Of a stretch of 20,903 bases of DNA, positions 13,000 to 20,889 are shown in pieces. The stretch is taken from positions 1 to 20,903 of the forward strand of contig CAJTRW010000002.1 of the NCBI GenBank assembly GCA_910578765.1, written 5' to 3'. Within the stretch, counting starts at the first letter, position 1, and every line of letters starts with the position of its first letter. The position numbers and the translations under genes are program-made. The stretch is from an uncultured Christensenella sp. (lineage in GTDB: Bacteria; Bacillota; Clostridia; Christensenellales; Borkfalkiaceae). The notes beneath the pieces are model-generated. The model did no database searches. It was given only the letters and a program-made list of their open reading frames with translations, and had not been told where the DNA came from.

Positions 13000-14835
13000 T
13001 TACTCTATGGCTTTCAAACTTTCGTTCATGTCTATTTTTATAATTTTGCGTATAAGCGTCAACGTCACGAAAAATGTAAACAAAAGTACGAATAAAGGAG
13101 CTATCAACCATACAAACCAGCTTATACCCGCCAAAGTCCCCTGCCCTATTACGCTGAAAACAAACCAGATAAAAAGCAGTGAAACGGGATAACCGAAAAT
13201 AATTCCAATACCGGAATTTATATAAATTTCACGGTAGATATAGCCCGTCACTTCCCTGTTGTGGTAACCTAAAACCATCAAAGTGGCTATCTCGCGGTTT
13301 CTTTCGCTTATGTTTATATTTGTAAGCGTATAAATTACCGTACCTGTCAGAAGCCCCGCAAAGACAACTATAAGTATTGCTATGCCCATAATTTCGGGGG
13401 AACCGAAGCTGGAAAACAGGCATAAATCTAGCAAAGCAAGCCCCGTAAGCACAAGCGCCGTGGAAAACGCGACGGCGAAAACAGTCATTATAAACCTGCT
13501 TTTGTACCTGAAAACGTTGCGCATTGTGGACTTATATTTGAAGGAAAGCCTGTTCCACAGCAGAGGAATTCTTTCTAGAAAGACTTTTTTACCCGCGCGC
13601 GGCGGCTTGGGCCGAAGCAGATTTGCGGGATGCTCGCCCGTAAGCTTAAAGCCCGATATTACCGTAGCCGCGACCGTTGCGGCAACTATCAGGGAAAAAA
13701 CTATTATATAAAACACAATAGCTATATTGCCCGAAACCGGCGGCATATTAAAGCTGTAACCGAATATCGAATATATAAAGTAGGCTATCCCGAGCCCTAC
13801 GAAGTACCCTCCGCCTCCGCCGACACCCGTCGCAACCAGCGCGAAAAGAACGTATTTCGAAATTATTCCGAAGGACGAATAACCTAACGTTTTAAGACAG
13901 GCTATCTGGGGACGCTCCTCCTCCAAAAGCCTTGTCATTGTGGAAAGCGTGACAAGCGCGGTCACAAACAGGAAGGCTATCATTAAAACGTAGCCTATGC
14001 CCGCAACCTTTTCGCCGTAGGCGCTTAAAGATTTGAAGCTGTAATTTTTATCAAGCGTTATAACCGACGCGTCCGCAACTTCTTCTATGCGCTTTACGTC
14101 CGTTTCCGTCATGCGGTCGTATGCGCCCGAAAAAGCTTTGAATACGTTTCTGTTTTCAACGGCGACGTAAATATCGCCGACCGCAGGCAACAGGTCTTTA
14201 GAGACGTAAAGGATATTTTCAAGACAGTTCATATCCTTGGTTCCCGACGTCGTTTCGGGCACCGACGTCATCTCGTTATTATAGCTCGGTTCGCCGTTTT
14301 TTGAAAACGTAAGTGGGCTTTGTACTATGCCGCTTACCGTCACGTTGAATTTTACAGGCAAACCGACGGCGGACAAATCTATTTCCGCATTATCGCCTAC
14401 GGAATACCCCTTTATAACGTCGTCGGCGCGTTCCGCGTAGGCGTGCGCCGCGGACGACGGTTTTTCGCCCTTGATTAATTCCGGTACGTTCACTGTCCAG
14501 TTTTCAAAGTCCAGAAAATACACACGGAGAGAACGTTTTTCACCAAGCGGAATATCTACGGACATACCCGTGTTTATTTCCGCGGCGGAAAAAAGCCGAC
14601 TTACGGCGGAAATTTCGTCCTGCGTAAACGCGCCCTTATTGCTTTTTATAATATAGTCGCTGACGTTGCGGGATTTGTAATAACCCGTAAGCGAATAATC
14701 TATTTTATCCTGTGCGGAGCCTATTCCCGCGACGAAGCCGACGGAAATAAGCACCATAACAATAAGCGAAAGCAGGCGGGCGATATGCTTTCCGAATGTT
14801 TTGAAAAGCATTTTGAAATAGTTTTTTATCACCAC
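13000..14835 (-). CDS. FtsX-type ABC transporter permease (611 aa)
   Basis: A MacB/FtsX-family permease. One N-terminal membrane helix (about 20-40), an extracellular domain (45-275), three helices (278-398), a cytoplasmic linker ending RNVFRYKSRF, then helices at about 447-470, 482-505 and 545-600. GTG at 14835 is the start (or the next GTG), after GAGGAG; it overlaps the ATPase by seven bases. The second FtsX block has almost no extracellular loop between its first helices (LDLCLFSSFGSPEIM), where larger relatives carry another domain. It partners the ATPase upstream and presumably exports or releases a peptide or lipid substrate, or does mechanical work at the wall; the substrate is unknown. 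Confidence 0.88.
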   Translation of the reverse strand: MVIKNYFKMLFKTFGKHIARLLSLIVMVLISVGFVAGIGSAQDKIDYSLTGYYKSRNVSDYIIKSNKGAFTQDEISAVSRLFSAAEINTGMSVDIPLGEKRSLRVYFLDFENWTVNVPELIKGEKPSSAAHAYAERADDVIKGYSVGDNAEIDLSAVGLPVKFNVTVSGIVQSPLTFSKNGEPSYNNEMTSVPETTSGTKDMNCLENILYVSKDLLPAVGDIYVAVENRNVFKAFSGAYDRMTETDVKRIEEVADASVITLDKNYSFKSLSAYGEKVAGIGYVLMIAFLFVTALVTLSTMTRLLEEERPQIACLKTLGYSSFGIISKYVLFALVATGVGGGGGYFVGLGIAYFIYSIFGYSFNMPPVSGNIAIVFYIIVFSLIVAATVAATVISGFKLTGEHPANLLRPKPPRAGKKVFLERIPLLWNRLSFKYKSTMRNVFRYKSRFIMTVFAVAFSTALVLTGLALLDLCLFSSFGSPEIMGIAILIVVFAGLLTGTVIYTLTNINISERNREIATLMVLGYHNREVTGYIYREIYINSGIGIIFGYPVSLLFIWFVFSVIGQGTLAGISWFVWLIAPLFVLLFTFFVTLTLIRKIIKIDMNESLKAIE

Positions 14836-15530
14836 TCTATCTCCTCGATAGGCAACGGAGCGGAATTAACTTCGGTCTTTTCAATTTTGCCGCTTTTAAT
14901 GTAAACGACCTTATCCGCCATATCTTTAAGCGCGGAATTGTGCGTAACTATGACGACAAGTCTGTTGCGCTGTTTGCAAACGTCGTGCAATAGCTTTAAA
15001 ATCTTTTTGCCGGTGACGTAATCCAGCGCGCCGGTCGGCTCGTCGCATAAAAGAAGCTTGGGATTTTTGGCTATGGCGCGGGCAATGGATACGCGCTGCT
15101 GCTCTCCGCCGGATAGCTGTGCGGGAAAGTTATTCATTCTTTCTTCAAGCCCAACCTCGGCAAGGATATCCTCCGGCTTTAAATGGTCTTTGCATATTTC
15201 GACGGCTATTTCTACGTTTTCAAGCGCGGTCAGGTTAGGCATTAAATTATAGAACTGGAAAATAAACCCCACGTCGTTGCGCCTGTACTCTGTAAGCCCG
15301 CGCCTGTCAAGCGAAGTTACCGTTTTACCGTCAAGTACTATTTCCCCGCTGGTTGCGCAGTCCATTCCGCCCAGCAAATTCAAAAGCGTGGTTTTGCCCG
15401 CGCCCGAGGAACCGAGAACGACGACGAATTCACCGTCGTTAAACTCGGCGGAAACACCGCTCAGCGCGTCTACCGTAACGCTGCCGGTTTTGTACTGTTT
15501 ACCTACGTCGGATAATTTAAGAAAACTCAT
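14829..15530 (-). CDS. ABC transporter ATP-binding protein (MacB/LolD-type)
   Basis: A 233-residue nucleotide-binding subunit. Walker A GSSGAGKT (40-47), Q92 in IFQFYNLMP, signature LSGGE (139-143), Walker B LLLCDEP with D163-E164, D-loop GALD, and switch H197 in VTHN. All catalytic residues are present. Sequence style fits the MacB/LolD/FtsE group that works with FtsX-type permeases, and the permease gene overlaps its end. It lies six bases after the YcxB-like gene, so the three form one unit. Confidence 0.95.
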   Translation of the reverse strand: MSFLKLSDVGKQYKTGSVTVDALSGVSAEFNDGEFVVVLGSSGAGKTTLLNLLGGMDCATSGEIVLDGKTVTSLDRRGLTEYRRNDVGFIFQFYNLMPNLTALENVEIAVEICKDHLKPEDILAEVGLEERMNNFPAQLSGGEQQRVSIARAIAKNPKLLLCDEPTGALDYVTGKKILKLLHDVCKQRNRLVVIVTHNSALKDMADKVVYIKSGKIEKTEVNSAPLPIEEIEW

Positions 15531-15536
15531 ACGGCC

Positions 15537-16139
15537 TTATTTGAATTCGTCGAACGGGTCCGTCGGCTTTTCTTCCGCCGCGCCGCCCGCCGATATATCC
15601 TGTGCAAGATTTAACGTCTCCCCCGAAGCGGTGAGATTGAAATTGGCTTTTAATGTGTTAAGTTCCGCAACGTTAAGCTGCGATTTATCTACGGGATAGA
15701 CTGCCGTAGCGTTAATGAAAAGAAAGAGATAATTTTCGGTTTCCTTTCTTTTGACTATTTGCGTATTATAGATTTTTGCCGAAGCGACAGGTTCTTTATT
15801 CAAAGTTTCCGTCACGGTAAAATAGCTTTTGAAAAATTCGTAATAAACGCTTTTATCGATTCCGCGCACAGCTTTCAGGTTTTTATTCAAAAGTATTTTA
15901 AGACCTATTCCGCCGCCCAAAAGCGCTGCAAAAATTATAAGAAGCATCAAAAACCAGAAGTCGTCGACCGTGGGAAATACATATTCCGCGATTATGTACA
16001 ATACAAGGAATGCCGCCGTACCTATCGAGCCGAAAATTATAAGGAGCAGCGCGTAAATATTCAAGCCCCCGCTGAGTTCCTTCTGCATTTTTTCATCAAG
16101 CTTGGCGCCCGCTTTTATCGAACCGTATTCCGTTATCAT
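15537..16139 (-). CDS. YcxB-like membrane protein (200 aa)
   Basis: A 200-residue protein with two strong membrane helices (about 25-49 and 59-80) and a C-terminal beta-rich domain: YYEFFKSYFTV, KIYNTQIVKRKETENYLFLFINATAVYPVDKSQL. This resembles YcxB-like C-terminal domains. The ATG at 16139 follows AAGGAGG. A longer frame reaching 16229 is only open because it runs through the tRNA gene, so I reject it. It is the first protein gene of the ABC unit, 22 bases after the tRNA, with no terminator between. Role in the transporter unknown. Confidence 0.82.
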   Translation of the reverse strand: MITEYGSIKAGAKLDEKMQKELSGGLNIYALLLIIFGSIGTAAFLVLYIIAEYVFPTVDDFWFLMLLIIFAALLGGGIGLKILLNKNLKAVRGIDKSVYYEFFKSYFTVTETLNKEPVASAKIYNTQIVKRKETENYLFLFINATAVYPVDKSQLNVAELNTLKANFNLTASGETLNLAQDISAGGAAEEKPTDPFDEFK

Positions 16140-16161
16140 TTTAAGCCTCCTTAAAATTTTT

Positions 16162-16243
16162 TGGTGCGGACAGTGAGACTTGAACTCACACGGTTGCCCA
16201 CAGGATTCTAAGTCCTGCGCGTCTGCCATTCCGCCATGTCCGC
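16162..16243 (-). tRNA. tRNA-Leu (anticodon UAG)
   Basis: The minus strand folds as a cloverleaf: acceptor GCGGACA with TGTCCGC, D arm TGGCGGAATGGCAGA, anticodon stem CAGGA/TCCTG with loop CTTAGAA giving UAG, a long variable arm TGGGCAACCG typical of Leu, T arm GTGAGTTCAAGTCTCAC, discriminator A and encoded CCA (16164-16162). Confidence 0.95.
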
Positions 16244-16291
16244 ATTTTTATTGAATTATTAACGGCGCAAACCGTCTTACGCCACGTCCGT

Positions 16292-16297
16292 ATTATA
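16292..16297 (-). promoter_or_regulatory. Possible -10 box for tRNA-Leu
   Basis: TATAAT on the minus strand, 48 bases before the tRNA 5' end; the -35 region (TGAGCG) is poor and lies in the repeat at 16302. Confidence 0.35.
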
Positions 16298-16301
16298 TGG
16301 C

Positions 16302-16413
16302 AGATCCTTCGCTACGCTCAGGATGACGGGAAATACGGTTATCTCCCCCTCGGGTTGACGAAGATTGCTTCATGCAAACGCGTCCGTCATTTTGAGCCTT
16401 GGCGAAAAATCTT
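16302..16413. repeat. Inverted-repeat element with two similar arms
   Basis: AGATCCTTCGCTACGCTCAGG (continuing ATGACGG) at 16302-16329 is met by its inverse relative at 16385-16413, which on the minus strand reads AAGATTTTTCGCC, AAGGCTCAAAATGACGG. Such AGATtCTTCGctacGCTCAgaATGAC blocks are familiar dispersed intergenic repeats in bacteria. The intergenic stretch 16244-16484 holds this, the -10 box and a terminator. Confidence 0.65.
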
Positions 16414-16452
16414 ATTCTATAATAATTACACGCTTAAAAATAAAGTTTTTTC

Positions 16453-16478
16453 TTTCCGCCGCTGTTTAGCGGCGGAAA
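16453..16478 (-). terminator. Terminator of the ABC exporter operon
   Basis: TTTCCGCCGCT - AAAC - AGCGGCGGAAA on the minus strand, 11 perfect pairs, a few bases after the stop of the 490-aa gene. The T tract (CTTTATTTTT) comes late, after GAAAAAA. Confidence 0.7.
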
Positions 16479-16484
16479 AAATTT

Positions 16485-17957
16485 TTATTCGTTTGCAAAC
16501 TGAGAATTGTAAAGTCCCGCGTAAAAACCGTTCTTTGCGATAAGCTCGTCATGGTTGCCCTGCTCCACAATGTTGCCGTCGCGCATGACAAGTATCATGT
16601 CGGCGTTTTTAATTGTGGAAAGTCTGTGCGCAATTACAAAGCTGGTTCTTCCTTCGGTAAGTTTATCCATAGCCGTCTGGATAATTTCTTCGGTGCGCGT
16701 GTCCACGTTTGAAGTAGCTTCGTCAAGGATGAGAAGAGGTGAATTTTCCGCCATGGCGCGCGCAATGGTTATAAGCTGCTTCTGTCCGCCGGATATGTTG
16801 GATTCGTTCTCCGTAAAATAATCCAGTCCGCCGGGCAGAGTATGCACGTAATGCGATATACCCGCTTCCTTCATTATATCTTCAAGCTGTGCGTCGTCTA
16901 CGCCGTCCTTGGAAAAGAGTATATTTTCCCTTACGGTGCCTTCGAACATCCATGTATCCTGCAAAACCATGCCGAAAATGTCATGTACTTCGCTACGCGG
17001 CATATCCTTGACCGAAACGCCGTCTATCGTTATGTCGCCACCGTCGATTTCGTAAAACCGCATGAGAAGGTTTACAAGCGTCGTCTTTCCCGCGCCGGTA
17101 GGCCCTACAATGGCGACCTTCATACCCGCCTTAACCGAAGCGGAAAAATCGGGAATTATGATTTTATCGGGAGAATAGCCGAACCGCACGTTTTTAAACT
17201 CTACGTTGCCTTTAACCGTGTTACCGTCGACAAGAAGCTTATAGGGTTTGCCGGTCTCGTCGGAAAGCTCCTCCTGACCCAGAAAATCGTACACGCGCGA
17301 AGCCGCCGCTGCCGCCGTCTGTATGCTGTTTACCGACTGGGCAAGCTGTGACATTGGACTTTGGAAAAGATTCATAATTATCACAAGCATCAAAGGCACC
17401 ATCAAAAGCACGGTGAGAGCCATTTTCCAGGAAGTTACGAACATTGCTATCAATACGCCTACAAGCATACACAGCGACGAGAACAGCATGGATATAGCCT
17501 GGTCTACCGACTGACTCATAGTATCGACGTCGTTGGTTATAACCGAAAGCGTGTCGCCGTACTGGTGGGCATCGAAGTATCCAAGCGGAACGCGGTTGAT
17601 TTTTTCGGTTATTGCACTGCGTAGCGCGCGTGCATACTTCTGCGTAACGCTTGTCATTATGAAGTTGGCAAAATAGTTGCACAGCGCGTTAGTGCCGTAG
17701 AAAACTATCAAAACCACCGCAAACTTCATTATTTTATCCATATCGATAGTGCGCGTCGCGGCATTCGCCGTTATTTCGTCCGTCAGCTTGGAAAGCCACT
17801 GCGGCGCGTAAACCGAAAGCACTGTGGAAACGATTATAAACAAAAACGACAGTACGATTTTAAACGCATAAGGCTTTAACGCTTTTACCAATTTTATAAG
17901 ACTGCCTTTACGGGCTTTTTCTGCCGGCGCAGACATTCTTTTACCGTGTTGCATCAT
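16485..17957 (-). CDS. ABC exporter half-transporter, internally shortened (490 aa)
   Basis: A type-IV ABC exporter half with fused membrane and ATPase domains. Membrane helices are visible at about 33-52, 78-103 and 155-196. Then LVIIMNLFQ runs straight into SPMSQLAQSVNSIQTAAAAASRVYDFL, the end of the sixth helix in relatives. The usual 100-odd residues between (second coupling helix, helices 5 and most of 6) are absent, and 490 residues compare with about 590-620 in the family. The ATPase domain is complete: Walker A GPTGAGKT (285-292), ISGGQ (388-392), Walker B LLILDE (D412, E413), H444. It overlaps its partner by four bases. It could be non-functional, or an assembly error. Confidence 0.85.
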   Translation of the reverse strand: MMQHGKRMSAPAEKARKGSLIKLVKALKPYAFKIVLSFLFIIVSTVLSVYAPQWLSKLTDEITANAATRTIDMDKIMKFAVVLIVFYGTNALCNYFANFIMTSVTQKYARALRSAITEKINRVPLGYFDAHQYGDTLSVITNDVDTMSQSVDQAISMLFSSLCMLVGVLIAMFVTSWKMALTVLLMVPLMLVIIMNLFQSPMSQLAQSVNSIQTAAAAASRVYDFLGQEELSDETGKPYKLLVDGNTVKGNVEFKNVRFGYSPDKIIIPDFSASVKAGMKVAIVGPTGAGKTTLVNLLMRFYEIDGGDITIDGVSVKDMPRSEVHDIFGMVLQDTWMFEGTVRENILFSKDGVDDAQLEDIMKEAGISHYVHTLPGGLDYFTENESNISGGQKQLITIARAMAENSPLLILDEATSNVDTRTEEIIQTAMDKLTEGRTSFVIAHRLSTIKNADMILVMRDGNIVEQGNHDELIAKNGFYAGLYNSQFANE

Positions 17958-19825
17958 AAACCCAGCTCCTCCTTGGAAAGTTGTGAAAGCGCTATTTCGC
18001 GGTATACGGGGCAGGATTTTAATAGCTGCTTATGGGTACCGACGCCTACGGCGTTGCCGTTGTCAAGCACGATTATTTTATCCGCGTCCATAATTGTGCC
18101 TATTCTCTGCGCGACGATAAGCTTTGTCGCGCCGTCCGCCGCAGCTTTAAGATTTTCCCGCACCTTTCTGTCCGTCTTGTAATCCAAAGCGGAAAACGAA
18201 TCGTCGAAAATGAATATCTGCGGATTGACCGCCACCGCCCTAGCTATGGAAAGGCGCTGTTTCTGTCCGCCCGATACGTTTTTGCCGCCCTGGGAAATTT
18301 CGGAACCGTACCCGTTTTCCATATTGCGGATAAATTCGTCCGCTTCGGCAATTTTTGCCGCCGATATTATTTTTTCGTCGTCCAGGCTTTCGTCGGCGAA
18401 CGCTATGTTGCTTTTGACCGTGCCGGAGAAAAGCACGCCCTTTTGCGGAACGTAACCTATTACCGAGCGCAGTGTTTTCTGTTTGATATTTCTTACGTCC
18501 ACGCCGTCTACAAGCACCTGACCGTCCGTAACGTCGAAAAACCGAGGCACAAGATTTATAAGCGTAGACTTACCGCTGCCCGTCGAACCGATAAAGGCGA
18601 CCGTCTCTCCCTTTTCGGCGCGGAAACTTATGTTGTGTATTACCTTTTCGTCGGAGTCGGGATAGCCGAAGGAGACGTTTTTGAACTCAACCGTACCCTC
18701 CTCCTTCAAAGGCTCCTCCGTTTCGGGGTCGGTTACGGAAAGCGGAGTTTCCAGCACCTCGTTTATACGCTTTGCTGAAACCTGCGCGCGCGGCAGCAGC
18801 ACGAACATCATCATCAGCATCATGAACGCCATGATAATTTGCGAAGCAAGCTGCATGAAAGCCGCAACCGTCGCGTAGTCGGTAGAACCTGCGTTTATCA
18901 GGTGCGAACCCAACCAATATATTGCGAGGGAAACGCCGTTCATTATAAGCATCATGACGGGCGACATAAGCGACATCATTCTGCCTGCAAAAAGCTGGGC
19001 TTTGGTTATAGCTTCATTGGATTTTTCGAATTTGTCTTTTTGATATTCTTCCGCATTGTAAGCGCGTATAACGCGGATACCGGTAAGATTTTCGCGCGAA
19101 ACGCCGTTAAGCTTATCCAAAAGCTTTTGCATTATTTTGAATTTCGGCAACACGAAAACCATCAAAAGCGCCAAAAACAGCACCAACGCAATTACCGCTA
19201 CAACGGTCGCAAGCGTGAGATATGTGCTTGTGCCTTGTATTTTGCATATAGCCCATACGGCAGTAACGGGCGCGGCAAACGCCATGCGCAGCATGAGGAT
19301 GTTTGCCATCTGAACCTGTTGCACGTCGTTTGTGGTACGCGTAATAAGCGACGGGGTGGAAAACCTGTCGCGCTCCGCAACGGAGAAAGAGTCCACTTTG
19401 GAATAAACGGCACTGCGCAGTCTTGCGGAAAGTCCTGCCGATACGTAGGACGCGATAAGCCCGACAAGCCCCTGCGCGACGGCGCTTGAAGCCGCGACAA
19501 GCAGCATCATGCCGCCGTTATATAAAATATCGCCCGTCTTGGCGTTTGCGGCTTTTAAAAGCAGGGACGCAAGCTCGTCCGGAAAACCGCCTTCGCCGAT
19601 TACTCCGACAATATAATCCCAACCGTTTTCGGATACCGCCGCGCCGATTTCCGGACTTATTGCGGCGGGATTATTGTGATAATTCAAATAAGTTATAGAG
19701 GAAATAATATCCTTGATGTAGTCCACAAGCAACATAGTGCAGTAAACCTGCAATACGGTAAGTCCCACCAATACCGCAAGCAGCACCCAGTCTACGGGAC
19801 GCAGTTTTTTGTATAGCTTAAACAT
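17954..19825 (-). CDS. ABC exporter half-transporter with degenerate ATP site (623 aa)
   Basis: A full-length ABC exporter half: six membrane helices within about 12-345, with a long first outer loop (about 45-100), then the ATPase domain. Walker A GSTGSGKS (413-420), Q461, VSGGQ (517-521), Walker B IFIFDD, where the catalytic Glu is Asp (D541), and the switch His is Gln (Q573 in VAQRIGT). These two changes mark the degenerate half of heterodimeric exporters such as BmrC/BmrD and TM287/288. The next gene carries the canonical site, so the two form one transporter, probably for drugs or lipids. GGTGA is the ribosome site. Confidence 0.93.
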   Translation of the reverse strand: MFKLYKKLRPVDWVLLAVLVGLTVLQVYCTMLLVDYIKDIISSITYLNYHNNPAAISPEIGAAVSENGWDYIVGVIGEGGFPDELASLLLKAANAKTGDILYNGGMMLLVAASSAVAQGLVGLIASYVSAGLSARLRSAVYSKVDSFSVAERDRFSTPSLITRTTNDVQQVQMANILMLRMAFAAPVTAVWAICKIQGTSTYLTLATVVAVIALVLFLALLMVFVLPKFKIMQKLLDKLNGVSRENLTGIRVIRAYNAEEYQKDKFEKSNEAITKAQLFAGRMMSLMSPVMMLIMNGVSLAIYWLGSHLINAGSTDYATVAAFMQLASQIIMAFMMLMMMFVLLPRAQVSAKRINEVLETPLSVTDPETEEPLKEEGTVEFKNVSFGYPDSDEKVIHNISFRAEKGETVAFIGSTGSGKSTLINLVPRFFDVTDGQVLVDGVDVRNIKQKTLRSVIGYVPQKGVLFSGTVKSNIAFADESLDDEKIISAAKIAEADEFIRNMENGYGSEISQGGKNVSGGQKQRLSIARAVAVNPQIFIFDDSFSALDYKTDRKVRENLKAAADGATKLIVAQRIGTIMDADKIIVLDNGNAVGVGTHKQLLKSCPVYREIALSQLSKEELGL

Positions 19826-19853
19826 ATTTCACCGAATAATAATCTTTTACCTT

Positions 19854-19883
19854 ATATTACCATATTTTAACCTGTTCTGTAAA
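19854..19883 (-). promoter_or_regulatory. Promoter of the ABC exporter operon
   Basis: On the minus strand TTTACA (19883-19878), 18 bases, TAATAT (19859-19854), about 30 bases before the ATG. Confidence 0.55.
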
Positions 19884-19988
19884 ACCATAACAAGCGCGGA
19901 ATTGAAAATAACACATAACTTTCATTTTGAAAAATTTTCCGGAATAAATATCTGAATTCTTCCCAAAATAATTTCAACGGAGGATGTT

Positions 19989-20585
19989 ATGCAGTTTGAC
20001 GAAACTAAGACTTACAAAAATCTTGCAAGAAGCTTTGCCGGCGAAAGTCAGGCGGGCATGAGATACCAGCTTATCGCGCAAGCCGCGACCAAGCAGGGTT
20101 ATATGACGCTTGCCGACACGGTGAAAATTCTTGCAAAAAACGAAACGGAGCATGCGAGAAGGTTCTTTGAAGAACTTAACAAACGCGGTGAAAAGCTTGA
20201 CAATATCAATATCGACGCAGGTTACCCCTATCACAGCGGCGACCTCGGCAAGAGCCTTGCCCTTGCCGCCGACGACGAGCGTCAGGAACACACCGTAATT
20301 TATCCCGCTTTTGCCAAAGACGCCGAAGAAGAAGGTTTTAAAGACGTAGCCGCACTTTACAAACTTGTGGCGCAAGTTGAAGTCAGGCATGAAATGATTT
20401 TCAAATATCTTCACGAAGCGTTTACAAAGGGCTTGCTTTTCAGCAACGAAACGCCTATTTTGTATGTCTGCAGCGAATGCGGATATATGCACACCTCGAC
20501 AAAAGCATGGGACGTTTGCCCCTTATGTAAATCCGGTCAGGGTTACGTTGAGTTGCACGTTCCGTTTCAGAAGGAGAAAATATGA
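19989..20585 (+). CDS. rbr: Rubrerythrin
   Basis: A 198-residue non-haem iron peroxidase that protects anaerobes against hydrogen peroxide. Residues 1-150 are the ferritin-like four-helix di-iron domain: FAGESQAGMRYQ, NETEHARRFFEEL, DDERQEHT and QVEVRHEMIF supply the Glu and His ligands. Residues 155-195 are the rubredoxin-like domain with CSECG and CPLCK. Length and order are normal for the family. CGGAGG precedes the ATG. The last codons overlap the ATG of a cysteine-rich mini-protein. Confidence 0.95.
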   Translation: MQFDETKTYKNLARSFAGESQAGMRYQLIAQAATKQGYMTLADTVKILAKNETEHARRFFEELNKRGEKLDNINIDAGYPYHSGDLGKSLALAADDERQEHTVIYPAFAKDAEEEGFKDVAALYKLVAQVEVRHEMIFKYLHEAFTKGLLFSNETPILYVCSECGYMHTSTKAWDVCPLCKSGQGYVELHVPFQKEKI

Positions 20586-20689
20586 AAAAAACTAACGAAA
20601 ACAAGACTCAAAACACGAAGAATTGCAGCGGCAGCGCTAAGAAATGCGGGACTAAGAACTGTGGCAAAAACACGAAAAACTGCAAATAA
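20582..20689 (+). CDS. Cysteine-rich mini-protein (35 aa), coupled to rubrerythrin
   Basis: A 35-residue peptide, almost only K, N, T, C, G and S, with four Cys (NC, KC, NC, NC). It starts at the ATG overlapping the rubrerythrin stop (ATATGA) and has an excellent AAGGAG ribosome site eight bases upstream. So it is a designed-looking translation start, not chance. The Cys could bind iron or another metal; the function is unknown. I recognise no named family. Confidence 0.7.
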   Translation: MKKTNENKTQNTKNCSGSAKKCGTKNCGKNTKNCK

Positions 20690-20777
20690 GTTTAAGGACA
20701 GTTATGACCCCAACGGAAGTTACACAGGTACGCCCGTAGACGGCGGAAAGCCGATACAAGACGTAGACGATTTGTAA
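20661..20777 (+). CDS. Possible small protein with DPNGSYTG...QDVDDL signature
   Basis: A frame that overlaps the Cys-rich gene and reads FKDSYDPNGSYTGTPVDGG, then PIQDVDDL and stop. The DPNGSYTG and terminal DDL parts look like a conserved small protein I have seen in Clostridia. There is no ATG: the frame is open from 20586, and GTG at 20661 is the only reasonable start, without a good ribosome site. Alternatives are translation by frameshift from the Cys-rich gene (a +1 step at its TAA would join them) or a lost start codon. Confidence 0.45.
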   Translation: MAKTRKTANKFKDSYDPNGSYTGTPVDGGKPIQDVDDL

Positions 20778-20789
20778 CTTAAAATGCGG

Positions 20790-20830
20790 ACGCGGGACGA
20801 AATTTTTTTCGTCCCGCGTTCTTTTGTGTT
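20790..20830 (+). terminator. Terminator of the rubrerythrin operon
   Basis: ACGCGGGACGAAA pairs with TTTCGTCCCGCGT around a TTTT loop (20790-20819), followed by TCTTTTGTGTT. Confidence 0.9.
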
Positions 20831-20881
20831 TAAAATTTTCGGAACTGATTGGTTCCGTTTAATACATTTTAAATTTAAATT

Positions 20882-20889
20882 GATATAAT
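20882..20889 (+). promoter_or_regulatory. Promoter leading out of the window
   Basis: TGATATAAT (extended -10) near the right edge; the -35 is poor. A small hairpin GGAAC...GTTCC (20841-20856) lies upstream. Confidence 0.45.

Noticed and set aside
16140..16229. 30-residue extension of the YcxB-like protein
   Set aside because: It lies in the tRNA-Leu gene; AAGGAGG before 16139 marks the true start.
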